Positions 1 to 6,919 of a DNA stretch of 10,163 nt are shown here, piece after piece. The stretch is from positions 1 to 10,163 of the forward strand of contig DIGC01000022.1 of NCBI GenBank assembly GCA_002419445.1. The letters are read 5' to 3'. Origin of the DNA: Caryophanales bacterium UBA5732. GTDB taxonomy: Bacteria > Bacillota_I > Bacilli_A > Izemoplasmatales > Hujiaoplasmataceae. The notes beneath the pieces are model-generated. The model saw only the letters and a list, made by a program, of their open reading frames with translations. It searched no databases and was not told where the DNA came from. Position numbers and translations under genes: made by a program. Position 1 is the stretch's first letter. Each line of letters begins with the position of its first letter.

Positions 1-1029
1 CATTTTCTTGTGTTCTTTATCACGCATGACTGAAAATAAACATTTTATGTATTTTCCCGCAAACACTGTTTTCGCGCTTTTAATTAAAGCTTGGATTCCC
101 CCGATGTTATGGGCGCCATCAATAACAACATTTTTGTTGAAAAATTCAAATCTACCAGGCCAAGCCGCAGTCCTAAGACCTTCATAGATGTCGTTTTCAC
201 TTACTTGAAGATGATTTATCACCCTTAACAACCTGATAGTTTCAATCGCTAAAACGGCATTTTTTACTTGATGGTAGCCAGTAAGATTTAATAGGTAATT
301 ATTTTCAAGATAGCGGAATTTAGTTACGTCTTTAACGTCAATATCAGTAACCAAATCAAAATTACAAATTTTTAACCGACTATTATGTTTCGCAGTGACT
401 TCATAAAAAAGCGGAAAAAGATGGATATTTTCGATTGCCGTTACTAAAGGAACATTATCTTTAACTATTCCCAATTTATTTAAAGCGATTGATTCTAAAG
501 TATTCCCTAATTGTTTCATATGGTCATAAGAAATATTTGTAATAACTGATATTTCTGGAACGATGACATTTGTCGCATCCAATAAACCGCCTAAACCAAC
601 TTCAATAATAGCGTAGTCGACTTTTTGATCGCGAAAATAGAGAAATGACATCAACGTCAAAACCTCGAAGAAGGTTACTGTTTCATCATCTTCGAGCATT
701 TCTTCGGTCAACGGGTATAATTCATTGGCATAATGAACTAAATCGCTATCAGTGATGTAATCATCATTAATGCCGATTCTTTCATTAAATTTAACTACAT
801 AAGGTGAGGTATAGATCCCTACCTTGAAACCGGCTTGGCTTAAAATCTTCTTTAAGTAAGTTGATGTTGAACCTTTGCCGTTTGTTCCTCCAACATGAAT
901 TGATTTAAAACTTTTTTCGGGATGGCCAAGAATTTCTATAGCTTTTTCCATCCGCTTTAGATCAAGTTTAGATCCAAATCTTTTAATATTTTCAATCCAA
1001 ACTTGAGCTTCCTCAACAGTTTTGAACAT
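1..1029 (-). CDS. folC: Folylpolyglutamate synthase / dihydrofolate synthase, C-terminus cut off by window edge
   Basis: ATP-dependent Mur-ligase-type enzyme that adds glutamate to folates (and in many bacteria to dihydropteroate), keeping folates in the cytoplasm for one-carbon metabolism. I translated 343 codons from the ATG at 1029 with no stop; the family is usually about 420-430 residues, so roughly the last 80 lie beyond the left edge. Visible motifs: P-loop GTNGKGS (residues 48-54), the TSPY segment soon after, EVGLGG-LDATN (143-154), the SYDHM segment, HQ-x-x-NA, WPGR (290-293) and DGAHN (304-308). One oddity is Leu149, where the family normally has Arg (GGRLD). The start lies one base after the valS stop. 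The nearest strong Shine-Dalgarno (GGAG, 1043-1046) is 13 bases upstream inside valS, so coupling to valS translation is likely. Being last in the T-box operon, it should follow valine control. The family call is very secure; mono- versus bifunctional activity cannot be told. Confidence 0.96.
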   Translation of the reverse strand, partial: MFKTVEEAQVWIENIKRFGSKLDLKRMEKAIEILGHPEKSFKSIHVGGTNGKGSTSTYLKKILSQAGFKVGIYTSPYVVKFNERIGINDDYITDSDLVHYANELYPLTEEMLEDDETVTFFEVLTLMSFLYFRDQKVDYAIIEVGLGGLLDATNVIVPEISVITNISYDHMKQLGNTLESIALNKLGIVKDNVPLVTAIENIHLFPLFYEVTAKHNSRLKICNFDLVTDIDVKDVTKFRYLENNYLLNLTGYHQVKNAVLAIETIRLLRVINHLQVSENDIYEGLRTAAWPGRFEFFNKNVVIDGAHNIGGIQALIKSAKTVFAGKYIKCLFSVMRDKEHKKM

Positions 1030-1030
1030 T

Positions 1031-3601
1031 TTAATTCATAAGCTCCTTTAAGCGATTATTGACTTCTTTGTAATTTTCTTGATATTTCAGTAACTTAGCC
1101 TTTTCTTCATCAATTTTGCTCTGAGGGGCTTTTTGGGTGAAGCCAGGGTTATTTAGCATTTTATCGCAACGGATAATTTCTTTTTCTAACATTTCTTTTT
1201 GTTCGTTAAGTTTAGTTATTTCTTCTTCTACATTAACTAAAGAACCAAGTGGTATATAGATTTGAACGTCCGCAAGTATAAGCGAAATCGAATTATCGAT
1301 TTTTTCAATTTCTTCTGCGATAACTAGTTTATTAGGGTTCAAAAATCTCTTGATGTATTGATCGTTATCATTTAAAAAATTAATGTTGTTTTTGTTGGTT
1401 TGAATCAGGATGTCGATTGGTTTTGACCAGGAAACTTGATTATCGTTACGAATTGTTCTAATTCCTTTTATTAATTCAAAGAACCATTCTTTTTCTTGCG
1501 TTTCTTCATAAACTAGACCATTATTTTTTGGCCAAGAACTGGTCATGATTGATATTTCATTAGTTTTAAGTTTTTGGAAAATCTCTTCAGTTACAAACGG
1601 CATATACGGATGTAATAACTTGATGATATTAGTTAAAACATAAACCAAAACGCTTTTTGTGGAATTTGTTTCCGATATTTTAGCCATTTCTATATACCAT
1701 GATGCAAAATCATTCCAAGTAAAATTGTAGATTAGTCTTGCGGCTTCACCAAATTCAAAATTATCAAAGAAATAATCTACTTGATCAATTAATTTATTCA
1801 GTTTTGTAAGAATCCATTGATCAGGGAAAGTAAATTCCTGAGGATTAAGCACGATTTCTTTGCCGATGACAGCTTCAGTGTTCATGACTGTGTAACGACT
1901 GATATTCCAAATTTTATTGATATAATTCCAACTGGAAAGTACTTTTTCTTCTTCGTATCTTAAGTCTTGTCCAGGACTTGAATTAGTGGTAATGAAATAT
2001 CGTAGAGAATCAGCGCCATATGTGCTTACCACATCAATTGGGTCAACGCCATTTCCTAATGATTTTGACATTTTTTTACCGTCTTTATCACGAATTAATC
2101 CATGAATCAAGCATTCTTTAAATGGTGATTTGCCAGTGAATTCCAATCCTTGAAAAATCATTCTCGCAACCCAAAAAAAGATAATATCATAGCCGGTAAC
2201 CATTACATCATTTGGATAATAGCGGTTAAAGTCTTGAGTATTTTCTGGCCATCCGAGGGTCGAAAACGGCCATAAAGCCGAGGAAAACCAAGTATCTAAG
2301 ACATCTGTATCTTGAATCCAATCATCGCCAATTGGGGCTTTTTCACCACAGTATATCTCTTCGTTCTTATACCAAACAGGTATCCGATGTCCCCACCAAA
2401 GCTGTCTGGAAATACACCAGTCTTCAATGCCTTCCATCCAGTTGTTAAAGATTTTCGCAAATCTTTCCGGAACAAATTTAACTTCAGTTTTATCTAACGC
2501 ATTTTGAGCTAGAATATCCATTTTCACGAACCATTGTTTAGATAACCTTGGCTCAACGATTACGTTAGTTCTTTCACTATGACCGACATTATGTTTAATT
2601 GATTCAATTTTGGCTAAAAGATTCAATTTATTTAAATCCTCAACCAATAATTTTCGGCAAGCAAATCTCTCCATTGATTCATACTTAAAGGCCAGATGAT
2701 TCATCGTTCCATCTTCATTCATGCACAAAGGCATAGGTAAATCATGTCTTTTTCCAACTAAAAAGTCATTTGGATCGTGGGCTGGAGTTACTTTAACGAT
2801 TCCTGTACCAAAATCTTTATCGACATACTTATCAGTAATAATTTTAATTTTTGAATTTGTCGTTGGTATATAAACTTCCTTACCATGAAGATGAATAAAT
2901 CTTTCATCATCAGGATGAACCATGATCGCACTATCGCCAAACATTGTCTCCGGTCTCGTAGTTGCAACCGTTACACCGCCAGTTCCTTCAACAAAAGGAT
3001 AAGTAATGTAATATAACGCGCCTTCAGTTTCAATATGCTCGATTTCAATATTTGAGAGCGCTGTTTTAGCTTCCACATCCCAATTGATGATTCTTTCTCC
3101 ACGGTAAATAAAACCTTTATTGTAAAGGTCAATAAAAACTCTGTTAACGGCTTTCGATAATCCTTCATCTAAAGTGAAACGTTCTTTAGAGTAATCAAGA
3201 GACAAACCCATAATCTTCCATTGTTCACGAATAAAAGCGGAATATTCTTCCTTCCATTGCCAAGCAACTTTTAAGTATTCTTCTCGGCCTAGTTCATAGC
3301 GATTAATCCCTTTTTCTTTCAACTTTTGATCGACTTTGGCTTGGGTTGCAATCCCGGCATGATCCATCCCCGGCAAATAAAGGGCATCATATCCTTGCAT
3401 TCTTTTTCGACGAATAATCATGTCTTGCAAGGTGTTGTCCCAAGTGTGTCCTAGATGTAGTTTTCCCGTAACATTCGGTGGTGGAATAACAATAGTGAAA
3501 GGCTTCTTAGAAATATCGCCACTTGAAAATAATTTATTTTCTACCCAAAAATCATATTTTCCTTGTTCAACTTGATTCGGATTATACTTTTTATCCATCA
3601 T
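1031..3601 (-). CDS. valS: Valyl-tRNA synthetase
   Basis: Cytoplasmic class Ia aminoacyl-tRNA synthetase that charges tRNA-Val with valine and hydrolyses mischarged Thr-tRNA. It has 856 residues, slightly shorter than typical Bacillus ValS (about 880) but complete. Order of parts: HIGH signature as HLGH (49-52) after PPPNVTG; CP1 editing domain with TTRPETMFGD (214-223) and the GTGIV-KVTPAHDPNDF segment; KMSKS at 510-514; anticodon-binding helical domain around 595-740; and a C-terminal Glu/Lys-rich coiled-coil arm (about 790-856) typical of ValS. The protein could start at Met1 or Met2; I chose Met1 (3601) because an AGAGGG Shine-Dalgarno lies about 8 bases upstream. The first 11 bases overlap the end of the NUDIX gene, so translation is probably coupled. 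The whole operon lies behind a T-box leader whose specifier reads GUA, as expected for valS. Identity is certain. Confidence 0.99.
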   Translation of the reverse strand: MMDKKYNPNQVEQGKYDFWVENKLFSSGDISKKPFTIVIPPPNVTGKLHLGHTWDNTLQDMIIRRKRMQGYDALYLPGMDHAGIATQAKVDQKLKEKGINRYELGREEYLKVAWQWKEEYSAFIREQWKIMGLSLDYSKERFTLDEGLSKAVNRVFIDLYNKGFIYRGERIINWDVEAKTALSNIEIEHIETEGALYYITYPFVEGTGGVTVATTRPETMFGDSAIMVHPDDERFIHLHGKEVYIPTTNSKIKIITDKYVDKDFGTGIVKVTPAHDPNDFLVGKRHDLPMPLCMNEDGTMNHLAFKYESMERFACRKLLVEDLNKLNLLAKIESIKHNVGHSERTNVIVEPRLSKQWFVKMDILAQNALDKTEVKFVPERFAKIFNNWMEGIEDWCISRQLWWGHRIPVWYKNEEIYCGEKAPIGDDWIQDTDVLDTWFSSALWPFSTLGWPENTQDFNRYYPNDVMVTGYDIIFFWVARMIFQGLEFTGKSPFKECLIHGLIRDKDGKKMSKSLGNGVDPIDVVSTYGADSLRYFITTNSSPGQDLRYEEEKVLSSWNYINKIWNISRYTVMNTEAVIGKEIVLNPQEFTFPDQWILTKLNKLIDQVDYFFDNFEFGEAARLIYNFTWNDFASWYIEMAKISETNSTKSVLVYVLTNIIKLLHPYMPFVTEEIFQKLKTNEISIMTSSWPKNNGLVYEETQEKEWFFELIKGIRTIRNDNQVSWSKPIDILIQTNKNNINFLNDNDQYIKRFLNPNKLVIAEEIEKIDNSISLILADVQIYIPLGSLVNVEEEITKLNEQKEMLEKEIIRCDKMLNNPGFTQKAPQSKIDEEKAKLLKYQENYKEVNNRLKELMN

Positions 3602-4073
3602 ATTTTTCGCCCTCTACTAAATTATATTGATTATTGTAATACGCTTGAATCACTTGAATATTATCAATCGAATGAATATTCGGTAAATTTTCATAACTGA
3701 AGTATTGCATTTCCGTTGATTCAGAGTCGTTGACTCGCAGCTCTCCGCCGATCACTTCACCTAAAAAGGCAAAACTATAGACTTTAGCTGTATCCTTTTC
3801 TTTCCATCTCATAAACGGGTTAACAAAAACGCCAATAAACCTTTTAATTGCGATGTCTAGATTTGTTTCTTCTTTGACTTCTCTAATGGCTCCCTTGGTG
3901 ATGGAATCATTTAGTTCCAATAGTCCGCCAGGTAACCCCCAATAGCCGTTATCAGATCTTTTTTGGAGAAGAATCTCATTATTGTGATTGACAATGACAA
4001 CTGCAGTTGCGTTCAATATCAAGAATTCATCACCGACTAGGCTTCTAATTCTTTTAATATAACTCTCTTCCAT
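3591..4073 (-). CDS. NUDIX hydrolase, first gene of the valS operon
   Basis: Predicted cytoplasmic Mg-dependent pyrophosphohydrolase acting on a nucleoside diphosphate linked to some moiety; the substrate is unknown. It has 160 residues, a single NUDIX domain. The NUDIX box begins at Gly50 (WGLPGG precedes it) and continues to REVKEET (residues 64-70), with catalytic Glu65, Glu68 and Glu69 kept. Two positions differ from the consensus G-x5-E-x7-REUxEExGU: Asp56 replaces the first Glu and Asn71 replaces the last Gly. The frame opens 12 bases upstream at a TTG, but that TTG overlaps the GGAGGT Shine-Dalgarno at 4078-4083, which serves the ATG at 4073, so I use the ATG. The stop overlaps the valS start by 11 bases. 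It is the first gene after the T-box terminator and so should be induced by valine starvation. The family is secure; the cellular role is open (sanitising, ADP-ribose-type or other substrates are all possible). Confidence 0.93.
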   Translation of the reverse strand: MEESYIKRIRSLVGDEFLILNATAVVIVNHNNEILLQKRSDNGYWGLPGGLLELNDSITKGAIREVKEETNLDIAIKRFIGVFVNPFMRWKEKDTAKVYSFAFLGEVIGGELRVNDSESTEMQYFSYENLPNIHSIDNIQVIQAYYNNQYNLVEGEKYDG

Positions 4074-4077
4074 AAAG

Positions 4078-4083
4078 ACCTCC
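4078..4083 (-). promoter_or_regulatory. Ribosome binding site that fixes the NUDIX start
   Basis: GGAGGT on the minus strand, four bases before the ATG at 4073 (five counting from GGAGG). It overlaps the upstream in-frame TTG (4083-4085), which therefore cannot be the start served by this site. Confidence 0.85.
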
Positions 4084-4090
4084 AATAAAA

Positions 4091-4118
4091 TAAAAAATCG
4101 TCCTCAAAAAAAGGACGA
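4091..4118 (-). terminator. T-box leader terminator
   Basis: On the minus strand a perfect 7-bp stem (TCGTCCT at 4118-4112 with AGGACGA at 4104-4098) closes a loop of seven bases and is followed by a run of six T and further T-rich sequence. The 5' arm is shared with the antiterminator, where CCTTT pairs with AAAGG of the T-box sequence and CGT with ACG, so the two folds exclude each other. It lies just upstream of the NUDIX ribosome binding site and is expected to stop transcription when tRNA-Val is charged. Confidence 0.95.
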
Positions 4119-4325
4119 ATTAATCCGTGGTACCACCTTTGTTCTAGATAAATATCTAGCACTCATACATCTTTAACGCAAGATTTACGGGTTAAACTAC
4201 TACTACTTCATCTAACCAACTCCATGGCTACCTTCCTCTAAATAACGCCTATGAGGTAAACTTCACACCAACCGTTTACTCGCTTTTTTTCTCAGGCTGA
4301 GTACTCTTCCACTTCTCAGTATTTT
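4091..4325 (-). promoter_or_regulatory. T-box riboswitch, valine specificity (tRNA-Val sensor) controlling NUDIX-valS-folC
   Basis: A full T-box leader can be read on the minus strand. Stem I: a loop-E style AGUA (4305-4302) opposite GAA; a short helix GUGG (4312-4309) with CCAU (4227-4224) below the specifier loop; an apical hairpin GAGUAAAC...GUUUACCUC holding GGUUGGUGUGAA. The specifier is GUA (4231-4229) in the arrangement GAA-N-GUA-N6-GAG, the same spacing as I recall for the Bacillus glyQS leader (GAA-A-GGC-N6-GAG). Then come a stem II region (UUUAAC 4196-4191 with GUUAAA 4177-4172), a stem III hairpin (4144-4159) and the antiterminator: AAAGG, bulge UGGUACC, then ACGG pairing with UCGU and CCUUU. 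The UGGU (4135-4132) would pair with ACCA, as expected for tRNA-Val with A73. Glycine tRNAs usually carry U73, which argues against the alternative reading GGU. Uncharged tRNA-Val should stabilise antitermination and raise valS expression. The leader's 5' part overlaps the methyltransferase coding region. Confidence 0.96.
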
Positions 4326-5004
4326 CATTGTATTTTATCAAAGTTTCTTCGAATTGTAAAGTGTTTTGGTACATTTTGTCGACAATTATCATTCCCGTGT
4401 ACTGATTTATCTCCATAAAGCTCAAATCATAGTTATCTTCAATTCGATCAAGAATTTCTTCGAAGACATGATAGTTCATATCCGGGTAGGTATTATCCGG
4501 ATTATCGTTCAAATATTTAAGCTTTTTCTCTTCAGAATAAAACATGATATCACCGATAATAAGTTTTCCAAAAGGTGAAAGATGTTGACGGAATAAGTCA
4601 ATAAAATATAAAACGAACTCAAGATCAAAATGCATAAAAACATAAGAAATTACAATAAAATCAAAATATTCATTCTTAAGTTCTTCGGGTAGACCTTTTT
4701 TAATATTAAAATTTATGAGTCGAGCATCAGGGACACGAAGTTTAGCGATTTCAAGCATTGGCTCCGAATTATCTATACCGGTCAAATCTAATTGTTCTGG
4801 TAAGATTTTCTCATATAAAGCAGCGCTACCGATACCGATATCTAGCACTCTTTTTTTCTTTCCGTTTCCCCAATCAGTTACATATTCAGCGATGATTTCT
4901 TGAACAAGAGTATATTCGGAATACGGAAAACGAAAATTTTCAATATCCTTTGACACTAAGAAATCATAATGTTTCGCCAAATCGTCATAAATTTTATTAC
5001 TCAT
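4276..5004 (-). CDS. Class I SAM-dependent methyltransferase, substrate unknown
   Basis: A 242-residue Rossmann-fold methyltransferase, presumably cytoplasmic, that transfers a methyl group from S-adenosylmethionine to an unknown acceptor. SAM-binding motif I is VLDIGIGS (53-60), the ribose-binding acidic residue is probably Asp78 in GIDNS, and the post-motif segment FDFIVISYVFMHF (114-126) resembles the UbiE/Methyltransf_11/25 type, with a Leu-Ser-Pro-x-Gly-Lys turn typical of motif VI later. The C-terminal tail is short, charged and Ser/Glu/Lys-rich. The frame opens upstream at a TTG (5016), but this overlaps the GAGGTC Shine-Dalgarno (5014-5009) of the ATG at 5004, so the ATG is chosen. 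The start overlaps the engB stop by 8 bases, giving translational coupling. The last ~16 codons also encode the 5' half of the valS T-box stem I, and the valS promoter lies just before them. Whether it methylates RNA, protein or a small molecule cannot be told. Confidence 0.92.
   Translation of the reverse strand: MSNKIYDDLAKHYDFLVSKDIENFRFPYSEYTLVQEIIAEYVTDWGNGKKKRVLDIGIGSAALYEKILPEQLDLTGIDNSEPMLEIAKLRVPDARLINFNIKKGLPEELKNEYFDFIVISYVFMHFDLEFVLYFIDLFRQHLSPFGKLIIGDIMFYSEEKKLKYLNDNPDNTYPDMNYHVFEEILDRIEDNYDLSFMEINQYTGMIIVDKMYQNTLQFEETLIKYNENTEKWKSTQPEKKSE
4332..4360 (-). promoter_or_regulatory. Sigma-A type promoter for the T-box/valS operon, inside the methyltransferase gene
   Basis: -35 TTTACA (4360-4355), exactly 17 bases, then -10 TAAAAT (4337-4332); each box matches the consensus at five of six positions. 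The predicted start is near 4325, about a dozen bases before the first element of T-box stem I, which is the expected geometry. The promoter lies entirely within the 3' coding end of the methyltransferase gene. Confidence 0.75.
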
Positions 5005-5590
5005 AATTGACCTCAACTGCTTTTTCTAAATAATCCCAGACTAAATCATGGTTTTCTTTGGTTTTAGTTGAATAGGTAATAATGTTTTCATTTGTCTCAA
5101 ATTTAAGAGCGTTTTTTATTATTTTGGTTTGCTTAGCTTTTTGATTGTTAGACAACTTGTCGGCTTTGGTTAGGACAATCAAGATAGAGAATCCCATAGT
5201 CTTAAAATAATCAAACATTAGTAAATCATCTTCATTAGGTTCTCTTCTAATATCTAGTAATAATACACCTAAACTGATATTTGGATTTTGAAGATATTCG
5301 TCAATCATGTCGGCGAACTTCATCAGTTCGTTTTTATTGACATTGGCATAACCATATCCTGGTATATCGACAAAATAGAATTTTTCATTAATCAAAAAGA
5401 AGTTAATCAAACGAGTTTTACCTGGCGTTTGGCTTACTTTGGCAATATTTTTAACATTTAAGAGGGAATTGATAAAGGAAGATTTTCCGACGTTAGATCT
5501 ACCGGCAAAGACAATATGAGGAAGACTATCTTTTGGATAGTCAGTATTTTTTACGGCTGACGTTATGAACTTAACACTTCTTAAAATCAT
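4997..5590 (-). CDS. engB: Ribosome biogenesis GTP-binding protein YsxC/EngB
   Basis: TrmE-Era-EngA-EngB family GTPase needed for late assembly of the 50S ribosomal subunit; cytoplasmic and essential in Bacillus and E. coli. The 197 residues match the usual family length. GTP-binding motifs: G1 GRSNVGKSS (30-38), switch I with SQTPGKT (53-59, Thr59 as G2), G3 DIPGYG (75-80), G4 TKAD (141-144), and a G5-like YSTK (173-176). The start ATG at 5590 has a GGTGA ribosome binding site a few bases upstream. It has its own strong promoter at 5611-5639, and its stop overlaps the start of the methyltransferase gene by 8 bases. In many Bacillota engB follows lon; here it follows an M16 peptidase pair instead. 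Identity is very secure. Confidence 0.98.
   Translation of the reverse strand: MILRSVKFITSAVKNTDYPKDSLPHIVFAGRSNVGKSSFINSLLNVKNIAKVSQTPGKTRLINFFLINEKFYFVDIPGYGYANVNKNELMKFADMIDEYLQNPNISLGVLLLDIRREPNEDDLLMFDYFKTMGFSILIVLTKADKLSNNQKAKQTKIIKNALKFETNENIITYSTKTKENHDLVWDYLEKAVEVNYE
5009..5014 (-). promoter_or_regulatory. Ribosome binding site that fixes the methyltransferase start
   Basis: GAGGTC on the minus strand, four bases before the ATG at 5004 (GAGG to ATG six bases). It overlaps the upstream in-frame TTG at 5014-5016 and so argues for the ATG. It lies within the last codons of engB. Confidence 0.8.
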
Positions 5591-5610
5591 CTTTTCACCA
5601 ACTTAAATAA

Positions 5611-5639
5611 ATTATAACACTAAATCATTAACTTGTTAA
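5611..5639 (-). promoter_or_regulatory. Promoter for engB-methyltransferase
   Basis: -35 TTAACA (5639-5634, five of six matches), 17 bases, then a perfect -10 TATAAT (5616-5611) preceded by TG one base upstream (extended -10). The predicted transcription start is near 5604, about 14 bases before the engB ATG. The -35 box covers the stop codon (5638-5636) of the preceding M16 gene, and I see no terminator between, so read-through from upstream is also likely. Confidence 0.75.
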
Positions 5640-6907
5640 GGTCGTTTGAGATACTCGACGATATAAATGTTTTCTTTTTTAAATATTTCTTGATAAGGAC
5701 GAAAGTCCTCTAAGGTAATCTCTCTTTTCAGAGAAAAATAATTTGCGATGTCAATTTCCATTATCAACAAGCTCTCGATTAAGGAATGAGAATCTTTAAC
5801 ATCATCAAAACTTTTTATCGAGCGGCCAATTTCCGCACGTAAATAAGCCAAAAAATACTTTTCAGAAAAAGTGATTGTCGGCAGCTCTTGGATTAATTCC
5901 AAGATTGTCTTGATAAAAGACTTAGATTTTTTAGTTTCCATCGAGATATTAATAAAACTGTAATCGCCGTCATAAACTGGCGAGACTGTCAAACTATGGT
6001 TATAGAGATTTTTCTTTTTTAAAACTTTGTATAGTTTAGAAGCAGGATTGAACATCATTTCCAAGAACGGATCGATCAACATGTAATGTTTTTGCGGGTT
6101 ATCGATAAATAATGATTCAGGAACCTTTATTCCCACCTCAACCAAATTTGTTTCCAGTTTCTTATCAAATTTTTTCTTGCGATGAATTGTTTTGTCACTT
6201 AAATCGGTCATTCTTTTGATTGATTTAAACGCTGGCCATTCTTTCTTCATAAAATTATGGCTTTCCAGTTGAGTAATTACCTCTTCAGGTTTCACATTGC
6301 CGCTTACCAAAAGCATCATGTTTTCCGGGTGGTAAAAATGATTTACCGCTTGACTTAAGACCTCTTGATTAATTTCTTTAATACTGGTTTTAGTGCCGCC
6401 GATATCTTCGTAAATCGATGAATCTTTATACATTAATCTAACTAAAGATTTGTAGGCTTTAGTACTGTCGGAATCATCATTCATCGATAATTCCTGAGAA
6501 ATGATTTTCGCTTCTTTTTTTATTGTTTTTTCCGAAAAATTAAAATCGATGAAATTGTCTAAAAGTTTGTCCAAAAGCAGCGAGAAATTATTTTTAGTTG
6601 AAAAATAATAAGAAGTCAATCTTCTTGAAGTAAAAGCGTTTAAATCAGCGTTATTATCGAGAAAAACGCCACTTAAGAGTTCATCGTTATTTTCAAATAA
6701 CATGTGTTCGAGAAAATGAGCCGTTCCCTTTGGTAAGGTAAAATCTTCTTCTTCGATTCGGTAAGTGAAATCTCTTCCGCCAAAATTGACGTACAAAGAA
6801 GCGAAGGTTTGGATAAATTTCGGTTTTGGGTGGATATAAACATTTAACCCGTTTGCGAGTTTTTTATGATGGATGACTTCATCCATCAAAATATACTTTT
6901 TGTCCAT
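5636..6907 (-). CDS. M16 family zinc metallopeptidase, YmfH-like (active-site subunit)
   Basis: A 423-residue pitrilysin-like (insulinase, M16) peptidase. The inverted zinc motif HxxEH is present as HFLEH at 64-68, with Glu67 as the catalytic base and, by alignment to the family pattern, Glu139 (in QELSMND) as the third zinc ligand and Glu132 as the usual acidic helper. The second half is the non-catalytic M16C-type domain, and length and layout match Bacillus YmfH. No signal peptide or membrane segment is visible, so it is probably cytoplasmic. The ATG at 6907 has AAAGGA nine bases upstream, overlapping the end of the YmfF-like gene 12 bases away, so the two are made together and probably form a dimer in which only this subunit can bind zinc. 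YmfF/YmfH-type pairs carry database names linking them to EF-P aminopentanol modification; I recall this link only loosely, and nothing in this sequence tests it. Confidence 0.92.
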   Translation of the reverse strand: MDKKYILMDEVIHHKKLANGLNVYIHPKPKFIQTFASLYVNFGGRDFTYRIEEEDFTLPKGTAHFLEHMLFENNDELLSGVFLDNNADLNAFTSRRLTSYYFSTKNNFSLLLDKLLDNFIDFNFSEKTIKKEAKIISQELSMNDDSDSTKAYKSLVRLMYKDSSIYEDIGGTKTSIKEINQEVLSQAVNHFYHPENMMLLVSGNVKPEEVITQLESHNFMKKEWPAFKSIKRMTDLSDKTIHRKKKFDKKLETNLVEVGIKVPESLFIDNPQKHYMLIDPFLEMMFNPASKLYKVLKKKNLYNHSLTVSPVYDGDYSFINISMETKKSKSFIKTILELIQELPTITFSEKYFLAYLRAEIGRSIKSFDDVKDSHSLIESLLIMEIDIANYFSLKREITLEDFRPYQEIFKKENIYIVEYLKRP

Positions 6908-6919
6908 AATTAATATCCT

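Noticed and set aside
2312..2497. Plus-strand open frame of about 60 codons inside valS (and similar ones at 4366, 4715, 8148, 9016 and 9541)
   Set aside because: All lie antisense to well-identified genes, show no family motifs, and no promoter or ribosome binding site was evident; they are shadows of the real frames.
2971..3168. Minus-strand frame of 65 codons in another frame of valS, and a similar one in deoD (8626-8817)
   Set aside because: They overlap conserved synthetase and phosphorylase sequence and have no independent support.
4074..4085. TTG start giving a four-residue longer NUDIX protein
   Set aside because: The TTG overlaps the GGAGGT Shine-Dalgarno, which is well placed for the ATG at 4073.
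4196..4209. Short repeat of TAC triplets as a possible microsatellite
   Set aside because: It is the UAGUAG-type linker after stem I of the T-box; only about four units, with no sign of a separate repeat element.
4225..4233. Reading the T-box specifier as GGU (Gly) instead of GUA (Val)
   Set aside because: The GAA-N-specifier-N6-GAG spacing favours GUA, the antiterminator UGGU fits A73 of tRNA-Val rather than U73 of tRNA-Gly, and valS lies downstream.
5005..5016. TTG start giving a four-residue longer methyltransferase
   Set aside because: The TTG shares a base with GAGG, the ribosome binding site correctly spaced for the ATG at 5004.
5628..5640. TTAAC/GTTAA palindrome as a terminator after the YmfH-like gene
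   Set aside because: The stem is about five A/T-rich pairs with a tiny loop and no T-run; it does not qualify as an intrinsic terminator.
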